DNA of 64,000 nt. It comes from Streptomyces musisoli. GTDB taxonomy: Bacteria > Actinomycetota > Actinomycetes > Streptomycetales > Streptomycetaceae. The stretch covers positions 434,001 to 498,000 of the forward strand of contig NZ_JAERRH010000003.1 in NCBI RefSeq assembly GCF_016741855.1, written 5' to 3'. The position numbers were made by a program, and so were the translations under genes. The notes under the pieces were generated by a model, which searched no databases, was not told the DNA's origin, and saw nothing but the letters and a program-made list of their open reading frames with translations. Position 1 is the first letter of the stretch. Each line of letters opens with the position of its first letter. Positions 43,416 to 52,308 of this stretch are shown piece by piece.

Positions 43416-44093
43416 GTGGGACACGCTGTCGGTGATGTGCTGGGCCTGGCCGCCGGTGTGGCCGTCAGCCCGCTTCCCATCGTGGCGATCATCCTCGTCC
43501 TGGCCACCCCCCAGGGGCGCCTGAACGGCATGCTGTTCGCCCTCGGCTGGGTGCTGGGGCTCGCGGCGCTCGGCGCGATCATGCTGGCCGTCGGCGGCGC
43601 GGGCGGATCTTCCGTCCACAAGCAGCCGGCCACCTGGGTCGGAGCCCTCAAACTCGCCCTGGGCGCGCTCCTCGCCCTCTTCGGCGCCCGGCAATGGCGG
43701 CGCCGCCCCAAGGACCCCTCCCAGACACGGCTCCCGAAGTGGATGGCGGCGATCGACCGGTTCACGCCCGTCAAGGTCCTCGGCCTGGGACTGCTGCTCT
43801 CCGCGGCCAACCTCAAGAACGCGCCCCTGACCATCGCCGCCGGCGCCTCGATCAGCTCCGCCGGGATCCCCGTGCCGCAGCAGATCGGAGCCATGGCGAT
43901 CTTCGTGGCCATCGCCTCCCTCGGCGTCCTCGCGCCACTCGCCGTCTATCTGTTCATGGGCGAACGCGCGAAGGGCATCCTCGCCAACTGGCGGGACTGG
44001 GCCGCGCAGCACAACGTCGCCGTCATGGCCGTCCTCTTCTTCGTGCTCGGCCTCAAGCTCCTCGGCGACGGCATCGGCATCCTCGCCGGCTGA
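43416..44093 (+). CDS. GAP-family (Sap) membrane transporter
   Basis: The 225-aa protein has six membrane segments, starting AVGDVLGLAAGVAVSPLPIV and including VAIILVLATPQGRLNGMLFA, LLLSAANLKNAPLTIAAGAS and a final helix LGDGIGILAG. This matches the actinobacterial Sap/GAP family (e.g., mycobacterial Sap, which helps export glycopeptidolipid or sulfolipid). The Arg-rich cytoplasmic loop ARQWRRRPKDPSQTRLPKW is in the middle. GTG start with GGAGGA upstream. The cargo is unknown. Confidence 0.82.
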   Translation: MGHAVGDVLGLAAGVAVSPLPIVAIILVLATPQGRLNGMLFALGWVLGLAALGAIMLAVGGAGGSSVHKQPATWVGALKLALGALLALFGARQWRRRPKDPSQTRLPKWMAAIDRFTPVKVLGLGLLLSAANLKNAPLTIAAGASISSAGIPVPQQIGAMAIFVAIASLGVLAPLAVYLFMGERAKGILANWRDWAAQHNVAVMAVLFFVLGLKLLGDGIGILAG

Positions 44094-44230
44094 CCCCGGC
44101 CCGCCTCAGCCGGCGCTCCTCAACCCGGCCCGCGTCAGCCGGCGCTCCTCACCCCGGCCGGCCTCAGCCGGCGCTCCCGGCCCCGGCCCGCGTCAGCCGG
44201 CGCTCCCGGCCCCGGCCCGCGTCAGCCGGC
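44094..44230. repeat. 29-bp tandem array at the P450 3' end
   Basis: About 4.7 units of CCCCGGCCCGCGTCAGCCGG-CGCTCCCGG, starting right after the GAP-gene stop. The last unit contains the P450 stop codon (TCA at 44222 on the plus strand). All but the last part is non-coding; units differ by 1-4 bases. Confidence 0.9.
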
Positions 44231-45445
44231 GGCCTGCTGCTCGACGAGCAGATGGACCGGTCCTCGCAGGATGGGGCTTCGCCGGTACGGCGGTGGGTCG
44301 GTGACCAGCCTGGGCCCGTCGAGGTGGCGTACCAGCGCGGTCAGCGCGATCTGGGTCTCCAGCCGGGCGAGCGGGCCGCCGAAGCACAGGTGGATGCCGC
44401 TGCCAAAGCCGAGGTGCTGGATGTCGCGCCGGTCGGGGTCGAAGCGGTCGGGCTCGTGGAAGCGGTTCGGATCGCGGCTGCCCGAGGCCAGCATGAGCAT
44501 GATCTGGGAACCCTTGGGGATGACGGTGTCGCCGACGGTGATGTCGCTGTACGCCGCCCGCCAGGGAATGATGTGCACGGGGGGCTCGTAGCGCAGCAGT
44601 TCTTCCACCAGCGGCACCACCAGGTCCGGTTCCTCGCGCAGCCGTCGCAGCACCTGCGGGTGGCGCAGCAGGGTGAGCATGCCGTTGGTGATGAGGTTCA
44701 CGGTGGTCTCGTGGCCGGCGATCAGCAGCAGGTTGGCGGTGCTGACGATCTCCTCGTCGGTCATCCGTCCGTCCGGCCCGTCGTCGTTGGCCATCCGTGT
44801 CAGCAGGTCGTCGCCCGGTCGGCCGTGGCGCTTCTCCAGCAGCCCGCCGAGGTACCGACGCAGGTCCTTGCGGGCCTGCAGCCCGTTCTCCAGTTTCTCC
44901 TTCGGGTCGGTCTCGGGGTTGTAGTCGATCGAGTCGACGAGGGCTTCCACCCACAGGTGGAAGCGCGGTTCGTCCTCGCGTGGCACGCCGAGCAGGTGGC
45001 AGATCACGGAGACGGGGAACGGGTAGGCGAAGTCGTCGACGATGTCGATCTGCTCCTTGCCCGCGAAGCCGTCGATCAGAGTGCCGACGATGGCGGTCAG
45101 GTCGCCTTCCGCTCCGGCCACCAGCCCCGGGGTGTGCGGGGGGCCGAAGTGGCGCATCGCCATGCGCCGCAGGCGGTCGTGCTCGGGCGGGTCGAGGTTG
45201 ATGAACGCCGGCGTGGCGTCCCCCTCGTGCGTGGGCATCGGATGCGACAGATTGCGGACGTCGGAACTCAGGTGCGGGTTGTGCAGCAGGTCCGCGATCT
45301 CGCGGTAGGTGCTGACGACGTAGCTGCCGTCCTCCTGCGCAGCCACCGGCGTCTCGCGCAGCTCGGCGTAGAGCGGGTACGGGTCGGGCCGGGAGGAGTA
45401 GTCGAGGATCCGGCGCAGCGTGTCGGTGGTCTGGGTCGTGGTCAT
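44222..45445 (-). CDS. Cytochrome P450
   Basis: The 407-aa enzyme shows all P450 hallmarks: I-helix LLIAGHETTVN (oxygen activation), the K-helix ExxR EELLRYEPPV, and the heme-binding FGSGIHLCFGGPLARLE with the axial Cys. Length and motifs fit soluble bacterial class I P450s (CYP105/107-like), which hydroxylate or epoxidise small molecules. It is the last gene of an operon with a ferredoxin and a ferredoxin reductase, so its electron supply is local. The ATG is 12 bp after the reductase gene. Substrate cannot be predicted from sequence. Confidence 0.96.
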   Translation of the reverse strand: MTTTQTTDTLRRILDYSSRPDPYPLYAELRETPVAAQEDGSYVVSTYREIADLLHNPHLSSDVRNLSHPMPTHEGDATPAFINLDPPEHDRLRRMAMRHFGPPHTPGLVAGAEGDLTAIVGTLIDGFAGKEQIDIVDDFAYPFPVSVICHLLGVPREDEPRFHLWVEALVDSIDYNPETDPKEKLENGLQARKDLRRYLGGLLEKRHGRPGDDLLTRMANDDGPDGRMTDEEIVSTANLLLIAGHETTVNLITNGMLTLLRHPQVLRRLREEPDLVVPLVEELLRYEPPVHIIPWRAAYSDITVGDTVIPKGSQIMLMLASGSRDPNRFHEPDRFDPDRRDIQHLGFGSGIHLCFGGPLARLETQIALTALVRHLDGPRLVTDPPPYRRSPILRGPVHLLVEQQAAG

Positions 45446-45457
45446 CTCGCTCCCCTC

Positions 45458-46852
45458 CTACCGGTGGTGCTGCTGCGCGGCCGTGACCCGCCGCTCACCG
45501 GGGTCATGTCCGGTGACGACGACGGTGGCGCCCTGGGCGAGCAGCTGGGGGCCGGGGAAGTCGACCGGCACCGGTTTCGTGTCGGCGGGCTGGTCGGGGG
45601 TGGGGCACGGCGGCGGGAAGGGCGCGGCCGTCTCGATCAGCTTCCGGTAGTGGTCCAGCCACTTCGCGTTGTCGAAGCTGACCGCCGCGGTGACCCGGCC
45701 CCGGTAGCCGTAGACGGCGACGAAACGGTGGTCGGACACCGACCCCTGGGAGACGATCACCTCGTCGGCGAAGGTCGGCACCCCGACGGACTTGATGTTG
45801 ACGCCGAACTGGATCGACCAGAACACCGGGAGGGTCAGGTGGGGCCAGCGGTCCGCCTGGCCGTTGACCATGTTGTGGGCCGCGACCTCGGCCTGCTCCA
45901 CGGCGTTGGCCCAGTGCTCCAGCGAGATGAGCCGGTACTCGTAGACCGGGTTCGGGCAGCGTGCCACGTCCCCCGCGGCGAAGACGTCGTCGGTGACCAG
46001 GCCGTTGAGGTCGAGGGCGCGGCAGCCCGTGTCGCAGGCGATGCCCCAGACACCCGCCGCCAGCCCGGAGCCCCGCAGCCACTCGGTGTTGCGGATGCCC
46101 CCGAGCGCGACCACCGCCACGTCGGCGTCGACCGTGCTGCCGTCGTCGAAGTGGGCACGGCAAAACCGTCCCTGCGCGTCGCCCTCCAGCCGGGTCACCT
46201 TGACGCCGCAGCGCAGGTCGACGCCGTGAGCGCGCTGCATGTCCGCCGCGACGTCACCGATCATGGCGCCGAGCGCCCCGACCAGCGGGGCCGGCGCGAG
46301 TTCGGCGACCGTCACCTCGATCCCCCGCTCACGGCAGATGGAGGCGATCTCGGAGCCGGTGAAGCCCGCCCCGATGACCAGCACCCGGGAGGGCCCGGCG
46401 GCGAGGGCCCGCTGAAGCCCCTCGGCGTGCTCGCGCGTCCGCAGGACGAACACCCCGTCCAGCGCTGCCTCGCTCTCGACGAACCAGGGCCGGGCCCGTA
46501 CCCCGGTGGAGATCAGCACCCGGTCGAAGGGGATGTCGCGTCCGTCGGCGAGACGCACGTGGTTGGTGGCCAGGTCCAGCCCGCTCGCGGGCACACCCAG
46601 CAGCCACTCGGCGTCGACGTCCCGGCGTCGCGGCAGTGTGGTGCCGTCGGCCGCCACCCACCCCGTCAGCACCTGCTTGGACAGAGGAGGCCGGTCGTAC
46701 GGCTCGCCCAGCTCGTCGCCGATCATCGTCAGCGAGCCGGTGAAACCCTCCTCGCGCAGGGTCTCCGCGGCCCGCAGCCCCGCCAGTGACGCCCCGACGA
46801 TCACGATGCGGCCCTCGCGCTTGAACGCTTGCAGGTTGTCGGCGCTGGTCAT
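45458..46852 (-). CDS. Ferredoxin reductase (FAD/NAD-dependent)
   Basis: The 464-aa flavoprotein begins with the FAD-binding fold RIVIVGASLAGLRAAETLRE, then PYDRPPLSKQVL, TGVRARPWF, a NAD-binding VLVIGAGFTGSEIASICRER, and the second FAD site DVFAAGDVARCPNPVY. It belongs to the P450-reductase / rubredoxin-reductase superfamily with a C-terminal reductase domain. Its ATG overlaps the ferredoxin stop by 4 bp (ATGA), and the P450 gene follows after 12 bp. It transfers electrons from NAD(P)H to the ferredoxin encoded just upstream. Confidence 0.95.
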   Translation of the reverse strand: MTSADNLQAFKREGRIVIVGASLAGLRAAETLREEGFTGSLTMIGDELGEPYDRPPLSKQVLTGWVAADGTTLPRRRDVDAEWLLGVPASGLDLATNHVRLADGRDIPFDRVLISTGVRARPWFVESEAALDGVFVLRTREHAEGLQRALAAGPSRVLVIGAGFTGSEIASICRERGIEVTVAELAPAPLVGALGAMIGDVAADMQRAHGVDLRCGVKVTRLEGDAQGRFCRAHFDDGSTVDADVAVVALGGIRNTEWLRGSGLAAGVWGIACDTGCRALDLNGLVTDDVFAAGDVARCPNPVYEYRLISLEHWANAVEQAEVAAHNMVNGQADRWPHLTLPVFWSIQFGVNIKSVGVPTFADEVIVSQGSVSDHRFVAVYGYRGRVTAAVSFDNAKWLDHYRKLIETAAPFPPPCPTPDQPADTKPVPVDFPGPQLLAQGATVVVTGHDPGERRVTAAQQHHR

Positions 46853-47076
46853 GACCTCGACGCCTCCACCGGTGCCTCCCGGCCCTCCAGCCGGTCGACC
46901 AGAATCGCCTGGACCGGGCAGGCCGCCGCCGCGCGCAGCACCCGGTCGCGCTGGTCGTCGTCGGGAGCGGGGTCGTACATCAGCGCTTCCTCGCCGTGCA
47001 TCCGGAACGCGTCCGGAGCCAGGAACGCGCACTGCGCGTATCCCTCACACCGGGAAAGATCGACGACAACTCTCAT
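46849..47076 (-). CDS. [3Fe-4S]-type ferredoxin
   Basis: The 75-aa protein has the CEGYAQC...ACPVQAI pattern (C10, C16, C54-P), the CX5C...CP type used by actinobacterial P450 ferredoxins, with Tyr at the central position. The cluster type is probably [3Fe-4S]. The ATG follows GGAGG. It is the first gene of the three-gene P450 electron-transfer operon and carries one electron at a time from the reductase to the P450. Confidence 0.94.
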   Translation of the reverse strand: MRVVVDLSRCEGYAQCAFLAPDAFRMHGEEALMYDPAPDDDQRDRVLRAAAACPVQAILVDRLEGREAPVEASRS

Positions 47077-47495
47077 CCCGACCTCCACAGGGACTGCAAA
47101 GTGCGGATCCTGGAGCCGGCGCCGCTCCGGCGCACAGGTGCGAGACAGACAGGGAAGGAATCCGGCCGTTGCCCACCTCTGCGGACCGCGAGGGGCGCAC
47201 CGCGCTCGTCGGGTCTCCACAGAAAGAACGGGTTATCGCGTACATGGCGACGGGCGGTGGAACCGCCCGGAGAACCTGACCCGGTCAGCGTATCCCTCGC
47301 CCAGATGGCCCGCATGCCGGGAACGGGCCGTACTGCCGCGCCGCGGCCGCGGTGCCGTTCCCGTCGCGTTCGGCCGACCGGCGCAGTCCGCCCGCTCCCG
47401 GCATGCGGCCGGGGCGCGCGGGTGATTCGGTGTCGCCAGGAGCCGTCCCGGCCCGCTCGTGGCCGAGAAGCAGGCAGTCGAGGAGGAGGACCGGA
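47077..47495. other. Intergenic region between divergent ferredoxin and SDR genes
   Basis: 419 bp without a supported gene. It contains a perfect inverted repeat CGGGCGGT-gga-ACCGCCCG (47251-47269) that may be an operator. The promoters of both genes should be here. Confidence 0.45.
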
Positions 47496-48335
47496 GTGAC
47501 CGTGACTGAGGGAGCCCCTCGGGGCGTCATTCCCACGCAGCTGCTGAAAGGGCAGAAGGCACTCGTCACCGGCGCGAACTCGGGCATCGGCAAGGCCACG
47601 GCCATCGGTCTGGGGCGCGCCGGGGCCGACGTGGTCGTGAACTACGTCGCCGGGCGCGAGGAGGCCGAGGAGGTGGTCCGGGAGATCTCCGGGTTCGGGG
47701 TGCGCGCGGCGGCGTACGAGGCCGACGTGTCCCGGGAGGACCAGGTCGTCGCGATGACCGAGCGGATGGTCCAGGAGTTCGGGACCATCGACATCCTCGT
47801 GGCCAACGCCGGGCTCCAGCGCGACGCTCCGTTCACCGAGATGACGGCGGCCCAGTGGCAGAAGGTGCTGGACGTCAACCTCACCGGACAGTTCCTGTGC
47901 GCCCGGGAGGCGACGAAGGAGTTCCTGCGCCGCGGGGTGGTTCCCGAGGTGTCCCGTGCGGCCGGGAAGATCATCTGCATGAGTTCGGTGCACCAGGTCA
48001 TCCCGTGGGCCGGGCACGTCAACTATGCCTCCTCCAAGGGCGGCGTGCAGATGATGATGCAGACGCTCGCCCAGGAGCTCGCGCCCCACAGGATCAGGGT
48101 CAACGCGGTCGCTCCGGGAGCCATCAGGACACCCATCAACCGCAGCGCCTGGGACACCCCCGAGGCGGAGAAGGACCTGTTGCGGCTGATTCCCTACGGA
48201 CGGGTGGGTGATCCGGAGGACATCGCCCACGCGGTCGTCGGGCTCGCCTCGGACCTCATGGACTACGTCGTGGGCGCCACTCTCTACGTGGACGGCGGCA
48301 TGACCCTCTTCCCGGGTTTCGCCACCGGCGGCTGA
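47496..48335 (+). CDS. Short-chain dehydrogenase, glucose-1-dehydrogenase-like
   Basis: The 279-aa protein has the NAD(P) fold KALVTGANSGIGKATAIGLG (TGxxxGIG), NAG in VANAGLQRD, the catalytic Ser in ICMSSVHQ, and the active-site YxxxK in VNYASSKGGVQ. The C-terminal YVVGATLYVDGGMTLFPGF matches the glucose/ribitol dehydrogenase group of classical SDRs. The GTG start has GAGGAGGA upstream. In several bacteria such enzymes are under general-stress control, consistent with the stress-gene theme of this block. Its real substrate is not predictable. Confidence 0.9.
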   Translation: MTVTEGAPRGVIPTQLLKGQKALVTGANSGIGKATAIGLGRAGADVVVNYVAGREEAEEVVREISGFGVRAAAYEADVSREDQVVAMTERMVQEFGTIDILVANAGLQRDAPFTEMTAAQWQKVLDVNLTGQFLCAREATKEFLRRGVVPEVSRAAGKIICMSSVHQVIPWAGHVNYASSKGGVQMMMQTLAQELAPHRIRVNAVAPGAIRTPINRSAWDTPEAEKDLLRLIPYGRVGDPEDIAHAVVGLASDLMDYVVGATLYVDGGMTLFPGFATGG

Positions 48336-48375
48336 ATCGCCGTCACCGCCGCGCGGGCCGACGCCGGCGGCCCGC

Positions 48376-48411
48376 GCCGCTCACCCGGGCGGCGCTGCCC
48401 GGGTGAGCGGC
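48376..48411. terminator. Bidirectional terminator between convergent SDR and microprotein genes
   Basis: A perfect 14-bp stem GCCGCTCACCCGGG/CCCGGGTGAGCGGC with an 8-nt loop. Confidence 0.75.
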
Positions 48412-48427
48412 TCGGACGTGACGGCCG

Positions 48428-48688
48428 TCAGAGGAAGCGGCTTCCTGCCGGCCGGGCCGGTCTGCATCTGGCCGCGATGAGCTGTACGAGAATGAGGATG
48501 GTGATCGCCACCACCAGCCAGGCGGCCTGGTGCAGCACACTGCTGATCGTGTCGCCGTTGACCACGCAGGCCACCAGCAGGCCTGTCAGAGTGATCACGG
48601 AGGTGTGGCTGCTGCCAGTCACGCAGGCCACGCCTTGGACCGGGTGGACATCGGGTGCGGACAGTCCACCGAAACCCTGGATGGACAT
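48428..48688 (-). CDS. 86-aa membrane microprotein
   Basis: The frame encodes MSIQGFGGLSAPDVHPVQGV, then a first hydrophobic segment SVITLTGLLVACVVNG, then AAWLVVAITILILVQLIA, ending in a Cys/Arg-rich tail. An ideal AAGGAGG stands 7 bases before the ATG, and a GGGTAC element in the leader resembles a stress-sigma -10. No family is recognised. It is convergent with the SDR gene. The first hydrophobic segment contains Ser/Thr/Asn residues similar to, but not clearly, chaplin-type surface proteins; this is only a resemblance. Confidence 0.6.
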   Translation of the reverse strand: MSIQGFGGLSAPDVHPVQGVACVTGSSHTSVITLTGLLVACVVNGDTISSVLHQAAWLVVAITILILVQLIAARCRPARPAGSRFL

Positions 48689-49055
48689 CAGTCCTCCTTG
48701 GTTACTCGGGGGCGTACCCCTGGACTCCTCCTCGAGAGCGGACGCGCTCTTTCGGAATGGACGGTCCCAGGCAGGGCACGGCCCTGACAGTGAATACCCA
48801 CCGGCGTGGACATCGAGGTCGTGCACGTCGGGGTGGCGGTGTCGGACTCCGACAGACAAAAGCCGATTGCAGGTCACCCGAGGAAGTCACCTGCGATGAT
48901 GATCTCTCGAATCACACGATAGCGATGTATTCCGGGACGATTGAATTGACACGCTGAATCGCCTGCCGATGTCCCGGGAAATTCCCCCGTCCGACGGATA
49001 TCCATGTCCACGGATACCGAAAGCGAAATGTGCGCGGGTCTGGACCGGCCGGTCC
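48689..49055. other. Intergenic region, partly A/T-richer
   Basis: 367 bp, no gene supported. 48890-49030 is noticeably less GC-rich than the surroundings. It holds the promoter of the 86-aa gene and, at its right end, a perfect 14-bp palindrome GGACCGGCCGGTCC (49042-49055) touching the beta-lactamase stop. Confidence 0.45.
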
Positions 49056-50681
49056 TCAGCGGCGGAAGGTGCCCAGTCCGTCGGCGTCGAGGTGTTCGAC
49101 GGTGACGCTCGTCGAGTCGCCGGAGCCGGTGTGGAAGGTGACGCCGGACAGGCCGACGGCGTTCTCGCCCCGTGTCCGGTAGCTGAAAGTGTCACCCGCG
49201 TAGTGCTTCAAGGGGAACGACATCTTTCGCGGGCCCAGCGTCATGCTCAGGTTCCCGCCGGCGTCGCTGGTCACGGTGACCGGCCCGTAGTAGTCGTTCG
49301 CGTAGGTGCCGGTATAGACGTCGGCGGCCTTGGCCGGTGCGGCATGCGCGGGCGGCTTGGCATAGTCCGTGGGCGAGACACCGGTGTAGGCGGCGGCTTC
49401 CACCACTTTCCGGAAGAAAGCCAGCCAGTCGACCGTCTGTTTTCCGTTCTGGGCGATGTCGAAGAACGCGGCGGCCACCGCCTCGGGCACGCCGATGGGC
49501 TGTCCGTTCGTCAGCACGACGATGCCGAGCCGTTCGGTGGGCAGCAGGGTGACCTCGGTCGCGGCGCCCAGGTCGAAGGCGCCGGAATGGTTCAGGCGCA
49601 GCCGTCCGCGCTCGTCGTACCCGACGTTCCAGCCGAGTCCGTAGAAGCCCGGCTCGCCCGCCGGGGCGAGTGGGTCCATCGCGACGGAGTGCGGGATGCG
49701 GGTCTGGTCCAGGGCCGCCGGGTCGATCAGCTGCCTGCCGCCGAACGCGCCGTTGTCCAGTTGCAGGCGCATCCACTTGGTGAGGTCGTCGACGTTCGAA
49801 CTCGCGCCGCCCGCGGGTGCCTGGCTGTCGGCGTTCTCGGTGACGGACGGCCGCCAGCGGCCGTCGGCCTCGACGTGGGCCGACGCCTTGTTCGCGGCCT
49901 TGTCGTAGTCGGCACGCCGGTAGCTGGAGTGATCCATCCCGAGGGGCCTGAACAGCAGGTCCGCCGCCAGCCGCGGCCAGCCGGCCTTCGCCGCGTCGGC
50001 CACCGCCACGCCCGCCTCGGTGAGGCCGTAGTTGGTGTAGGCGTAGGTCGCGCGGAAGGGAGCCAGCGGCTCCAGCCGCAGGTGCCCGAGGATGTAGTCG
50101 CCGGGGTAGCCCAGGTCCTCCAGCAGGTCACCGGCATGGTCGGGCAGGCCACTGCGGTGCGAGAACAGGTCCGCGACCGTCACGTTGGCTGTCACGTAGG
50201 GGTTTTTGAGCGCGAAGCCCGGGTCGTGGTCGACTATCCGGTCGTCCCAGCCGACGGCCTTGCGGCCCACCGCCCCGGCCACGACGGTGGAGGACAGCGG
50301 CTTGGACACCGATGCCAGCTGGAAGACCGTGCCGGGATCGACCTTCCCGGCCTTGCCCAGCTCTCGGACGCCGAAGCCCTTCGCGTACACGGCCCGGCCC
50401 CGGTGGACGACGCCCACGGCGACCCCGGGCACCCCGGTCCGCCGCATCGCTTCCCTCACCAGGCCGTCGAGCCGGCCCACGGCGTCCTGCACCTGCGTCT
50501 GCGTCAACTGGGGCGGCGGCTGCTTCGGCGGCGTGGGGGCGAGCGACGCGGTGGCGGACGGACTGCCGGTGGCGGCGGTGCCGAGGCCGGCACACCCCGA
50601 CACGACGGCCCCGAGCACAGCCAGGTACGCCACCGCCGCGCCCGCCCGGCCCGGCCTTCTCCCGCGACTCCGATTCGCCAT
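49056..50681 (-). CDS. Class C beta-lactamase-like serine hydrolase, lipoprotein
   Basis: The 541-aa protein starts with a lipoprotein signal peptide (VAYLAVLGAVVSGCAGLGTA; lipobox ending at Cys near residue 31). The catalytic domain contains the SxxK motif in LASVSKPLSS and the YxN in AYTNYGLTEAG. The C-terminal part holds a Ser-Thr-rich beta domain (VYTGTYANDYYGPVTVTSDA). This is the serine-hydrolase fold of AmpC/D-peptidase/esterase enzymes, active on the outer membrane side. The KTG-like motif was not recognised with confidence, so the activity may be an esterase or peptidase rather than beta-lactam hydrolysis. Confidence 0.85.
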   Translation of the reverse strand: MANRSRGRRPGRAGAAVAYLAVLGAVVSGCAGLGTAATGSPSATASLAPTPPKQPPPQLTQTQVQDAVGRLDGLVREAMRRTGVPGVAVGVVHRGRAVYAKGFGVRELGKAGKVDPGTVFQLASVSKPLSSTVVAGAVGRKAVGWDDRIVDHDPGFALKNPYVTANVTVADLFSHRSGLPDHAGDLLEDLGYPGDYILGHLRLEPLAPFRATYAYTNYGLTEAGVAVADAAKAGWPRLAADLLFRPLGMDHSSYRRADYDKAANKASAHVEADGRWRPSVTENADSQAPAGGASSNVDDLTKWMRLQLDNGAFGGRQLIDPAALDQTRIPHSVAMDPLAPAGEPGFYGLGWNVGYDERGRLRLNHSGAFDLGAATEVTLLPTERLGIVVLTNGQPIGVPEAVAAAFFDIAQNGKQTVDWLAFFRKVVEAAAYTGVSPTDYAKPPAHAAPAKAADVYTGTYANDYYGPVTVTSDAGGNLSMTLGPRKMSFPLKHYAGDTFSYRTRGENAVGLSGVTFHTGSGDSTSVTVEHLDADGLGTFRR

Positions 50682-50829
50682 GATGGAGACACCTCGCACT
50701 CACGAGCCCTCGGCACACCCGGCACCTGTTCCATACTCGCCACAACGGCGGCGGGCGGCACCCGGCCACCGCCGAGCGAGTGGGAAACGGATGGGTGACG
50801 GCTCCGGAGCAGGGGGCGACGGAGCACCC

Positions 50830-52308
50830 TCACGACGACGTGCGCTGCTCCTTCGGCGGGGACGGCCGGGTGCCGTGCTCGGCGACGGACCGGGCGCCGT
50901 GCTCGGCGACGGACCGGGCACCGTGCCCGGCGACCGGCCGGGTGCCGTGCTTCGCGACGGGCTGGGTGCCGTGCTTCGCCACCGGCCGGGTGCCGTGCTT
51001 CGCGACCGGCCGGAAGTAGTGGTCCAGCGCCCAGGCGGCCAGGCGGGTGCCGGCGCGGCGGCCGGCCACGTCCGCCGTGCGGGAGTGGACGCCGCCCCAC
51101 ACGCGGGCGTCGACGACGTCCCGCTCGAGGTCTTCGGCGGACCCGTAGAACCGCATGGTGCCGGTGACCTCGGAAGGGACGCGGAGGTCGATGCGCGAGG
51201 TGCCGAGGACGCCGGTCAGGGCGCGCACCACGGCGGCGGCAACCGTCGTGTGGCCGGCGATGTGGTCCGGATGCGGCGGGGTGAGGAGCAGCGGCTCCCA
51301 GGCCGGGTCCGCCGTCGTCGCGGGGTTGCCGTCGGTGTCGGCGAGACGGATGGCGGTGATCGGCCGCCAGGAACCGTAGTGCAGCTTGGCGTCCCATGCC
51401 GTGACGACGGCGTCGGTCGCCGACGCGTTCACCGCGGCGAACAGCCGGGCCGTCCGGGCGATGCCCAGCCGGTGCCGGGCGGCGTGATCGCGTACGGCGC
51501 TCTGAACCTGTTCGACCAGGTTGCCGCTGAAGAAGAGGGCGGTCTCGGTCTGCCGCGCACTCCTGCCCGAGCCGGTCTTCGCGCCCATGACCTTCAGCTC
51601 CCGGAGATCCTCGGCGTAAGCGGCCGAGGAGAGGGCGGGTGGTCCGCCGGGGCGGAACTGCTGCGGGGAGTCGAGCAGGAGGGGGCGGAGCCTGGCGAGC
51701 CAGGTGTCGATGAACGGCTGGAACGCGGGCGGGGTGGGGCGCCAGACCCCCGGTGCCGGTGCGGCGGTGAACGGAACGTCCGCGAACCTGCCGTCCCCTT
51801 CCCGGAGTTCGACGACGCGGGCGGCCGCGCGCTTTCCGTAGGCGACGCCCCGGTCCCTGGCGTGACCGGCCGGGAGGGCGGCGAGCGAGTCCGCGTAGGA
51901 GGTGTCGATCCGTGCCTTGGAGGCAGGGAAGTACGTGAGCAGCACGTCGTGGGCCGCGGTGGCGGCGGCCGCCGCCGAGGACGCCCCGGCCGGACCGCGC
52001 TCACGCCATTTGTACAGGTCGTAGCCGCCTTCGATCCCCACCACGGCGTTGTACACGGCGACGGAGACGAACCCGTGCCAGATCGCCGCCTGCCCGGAGG
52101 GGCGTGGGCCGAGGGCGGTCTTGATCGTGTCGGTGGCGATGGAGTTCCACTCGCGGACCACGGCTGCCGGGTCCGCCGCGGTTCTGGCGTCCGCGTCGGG
52201 GGGACTCGTCGCGGCGGTGAGCGTCGCCAGGGCGATGGCCGCGACGGTGCAGACGAAGACTCGGACGCGTGAACGCGGAGGGACGACCGGAGGGGGCTTC
52301 AGACGCAC
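50830..52308 (-). CDS. Vanadium-haloperoxidase/PAP2-type protein with C-terminal repeat tail
   Basis: The 492-aa protein has a signal peptide (VFVCTVAAIALATLTAATSP) and a PAP2/haloperoxidase helical core. Motifs for vanadate or phosphate binding: KLHYGSWRPITAIR (Lys and Arg 7 apart), HPDHIAGHTT (the SGH site with Ala in place of Ser), and DARVWGGVHSR (Arg and His). Tail: six 8-residue repeats of the type RPVAKHGT, encoded by a 24-bp array. A GTG start at 52308 has GGGAG upstream. It may be a secreted haloperoxidase or acid phosphatase. The Ser-to-Ala change makes halogenating activity uncertain. Confidence 0.8.
   Translation of the reverse strand: MRLKPPPVVPPRSRVRVFVCTVAAIALATLTAATSPPDADARTAADPAAVVREWNSIATDTIKTALGPRPSGQAAIWHGFVSVAVYNAVVGIEGGYDLYKWRERGPAGASSAAAAATAAHDVLLTYFPASKARIDTSYADSLAALPAGHARDRGVAYGKRAAARVVELREGDGRFADVPFTAAPAPGVWRPTPPAFQPFIDTWLARLRPLLLDSPQQFRPGGPPALSSAAYAEDLRELKVMGAKTGSGRSARQTETALFFSGNLVEQVQSAVRDHAARHRLGIARTARLFAAVNASATDAVVTAWDAKLHYGSWRPITAIRLADTDGNPATTADPAWEPLLLTPPHPDHIAGHTTVAAAVVRALTGVLGTSRIDLRVPSEVTGTMRFYGSAEDLERDVVDARVWGGVHSRTADVAGRRAGTRLAAWALDHYFRPVAKHGTRPVAKHGTQPVAKHGTRPVAGHGARSVAEHGARSVAEHGTRPSPPKEQRTSS
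50868..51011 (-). repeat. 24-bp coding tandem array in the haloperoxidase tail
   Basis: Six contiguous 24-bp units encode the 8-residue repeat (R/Q)(P/S)VA(K/G/E)HG(T/A), ending 36 bp before the stop. Confidence 0.9.
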
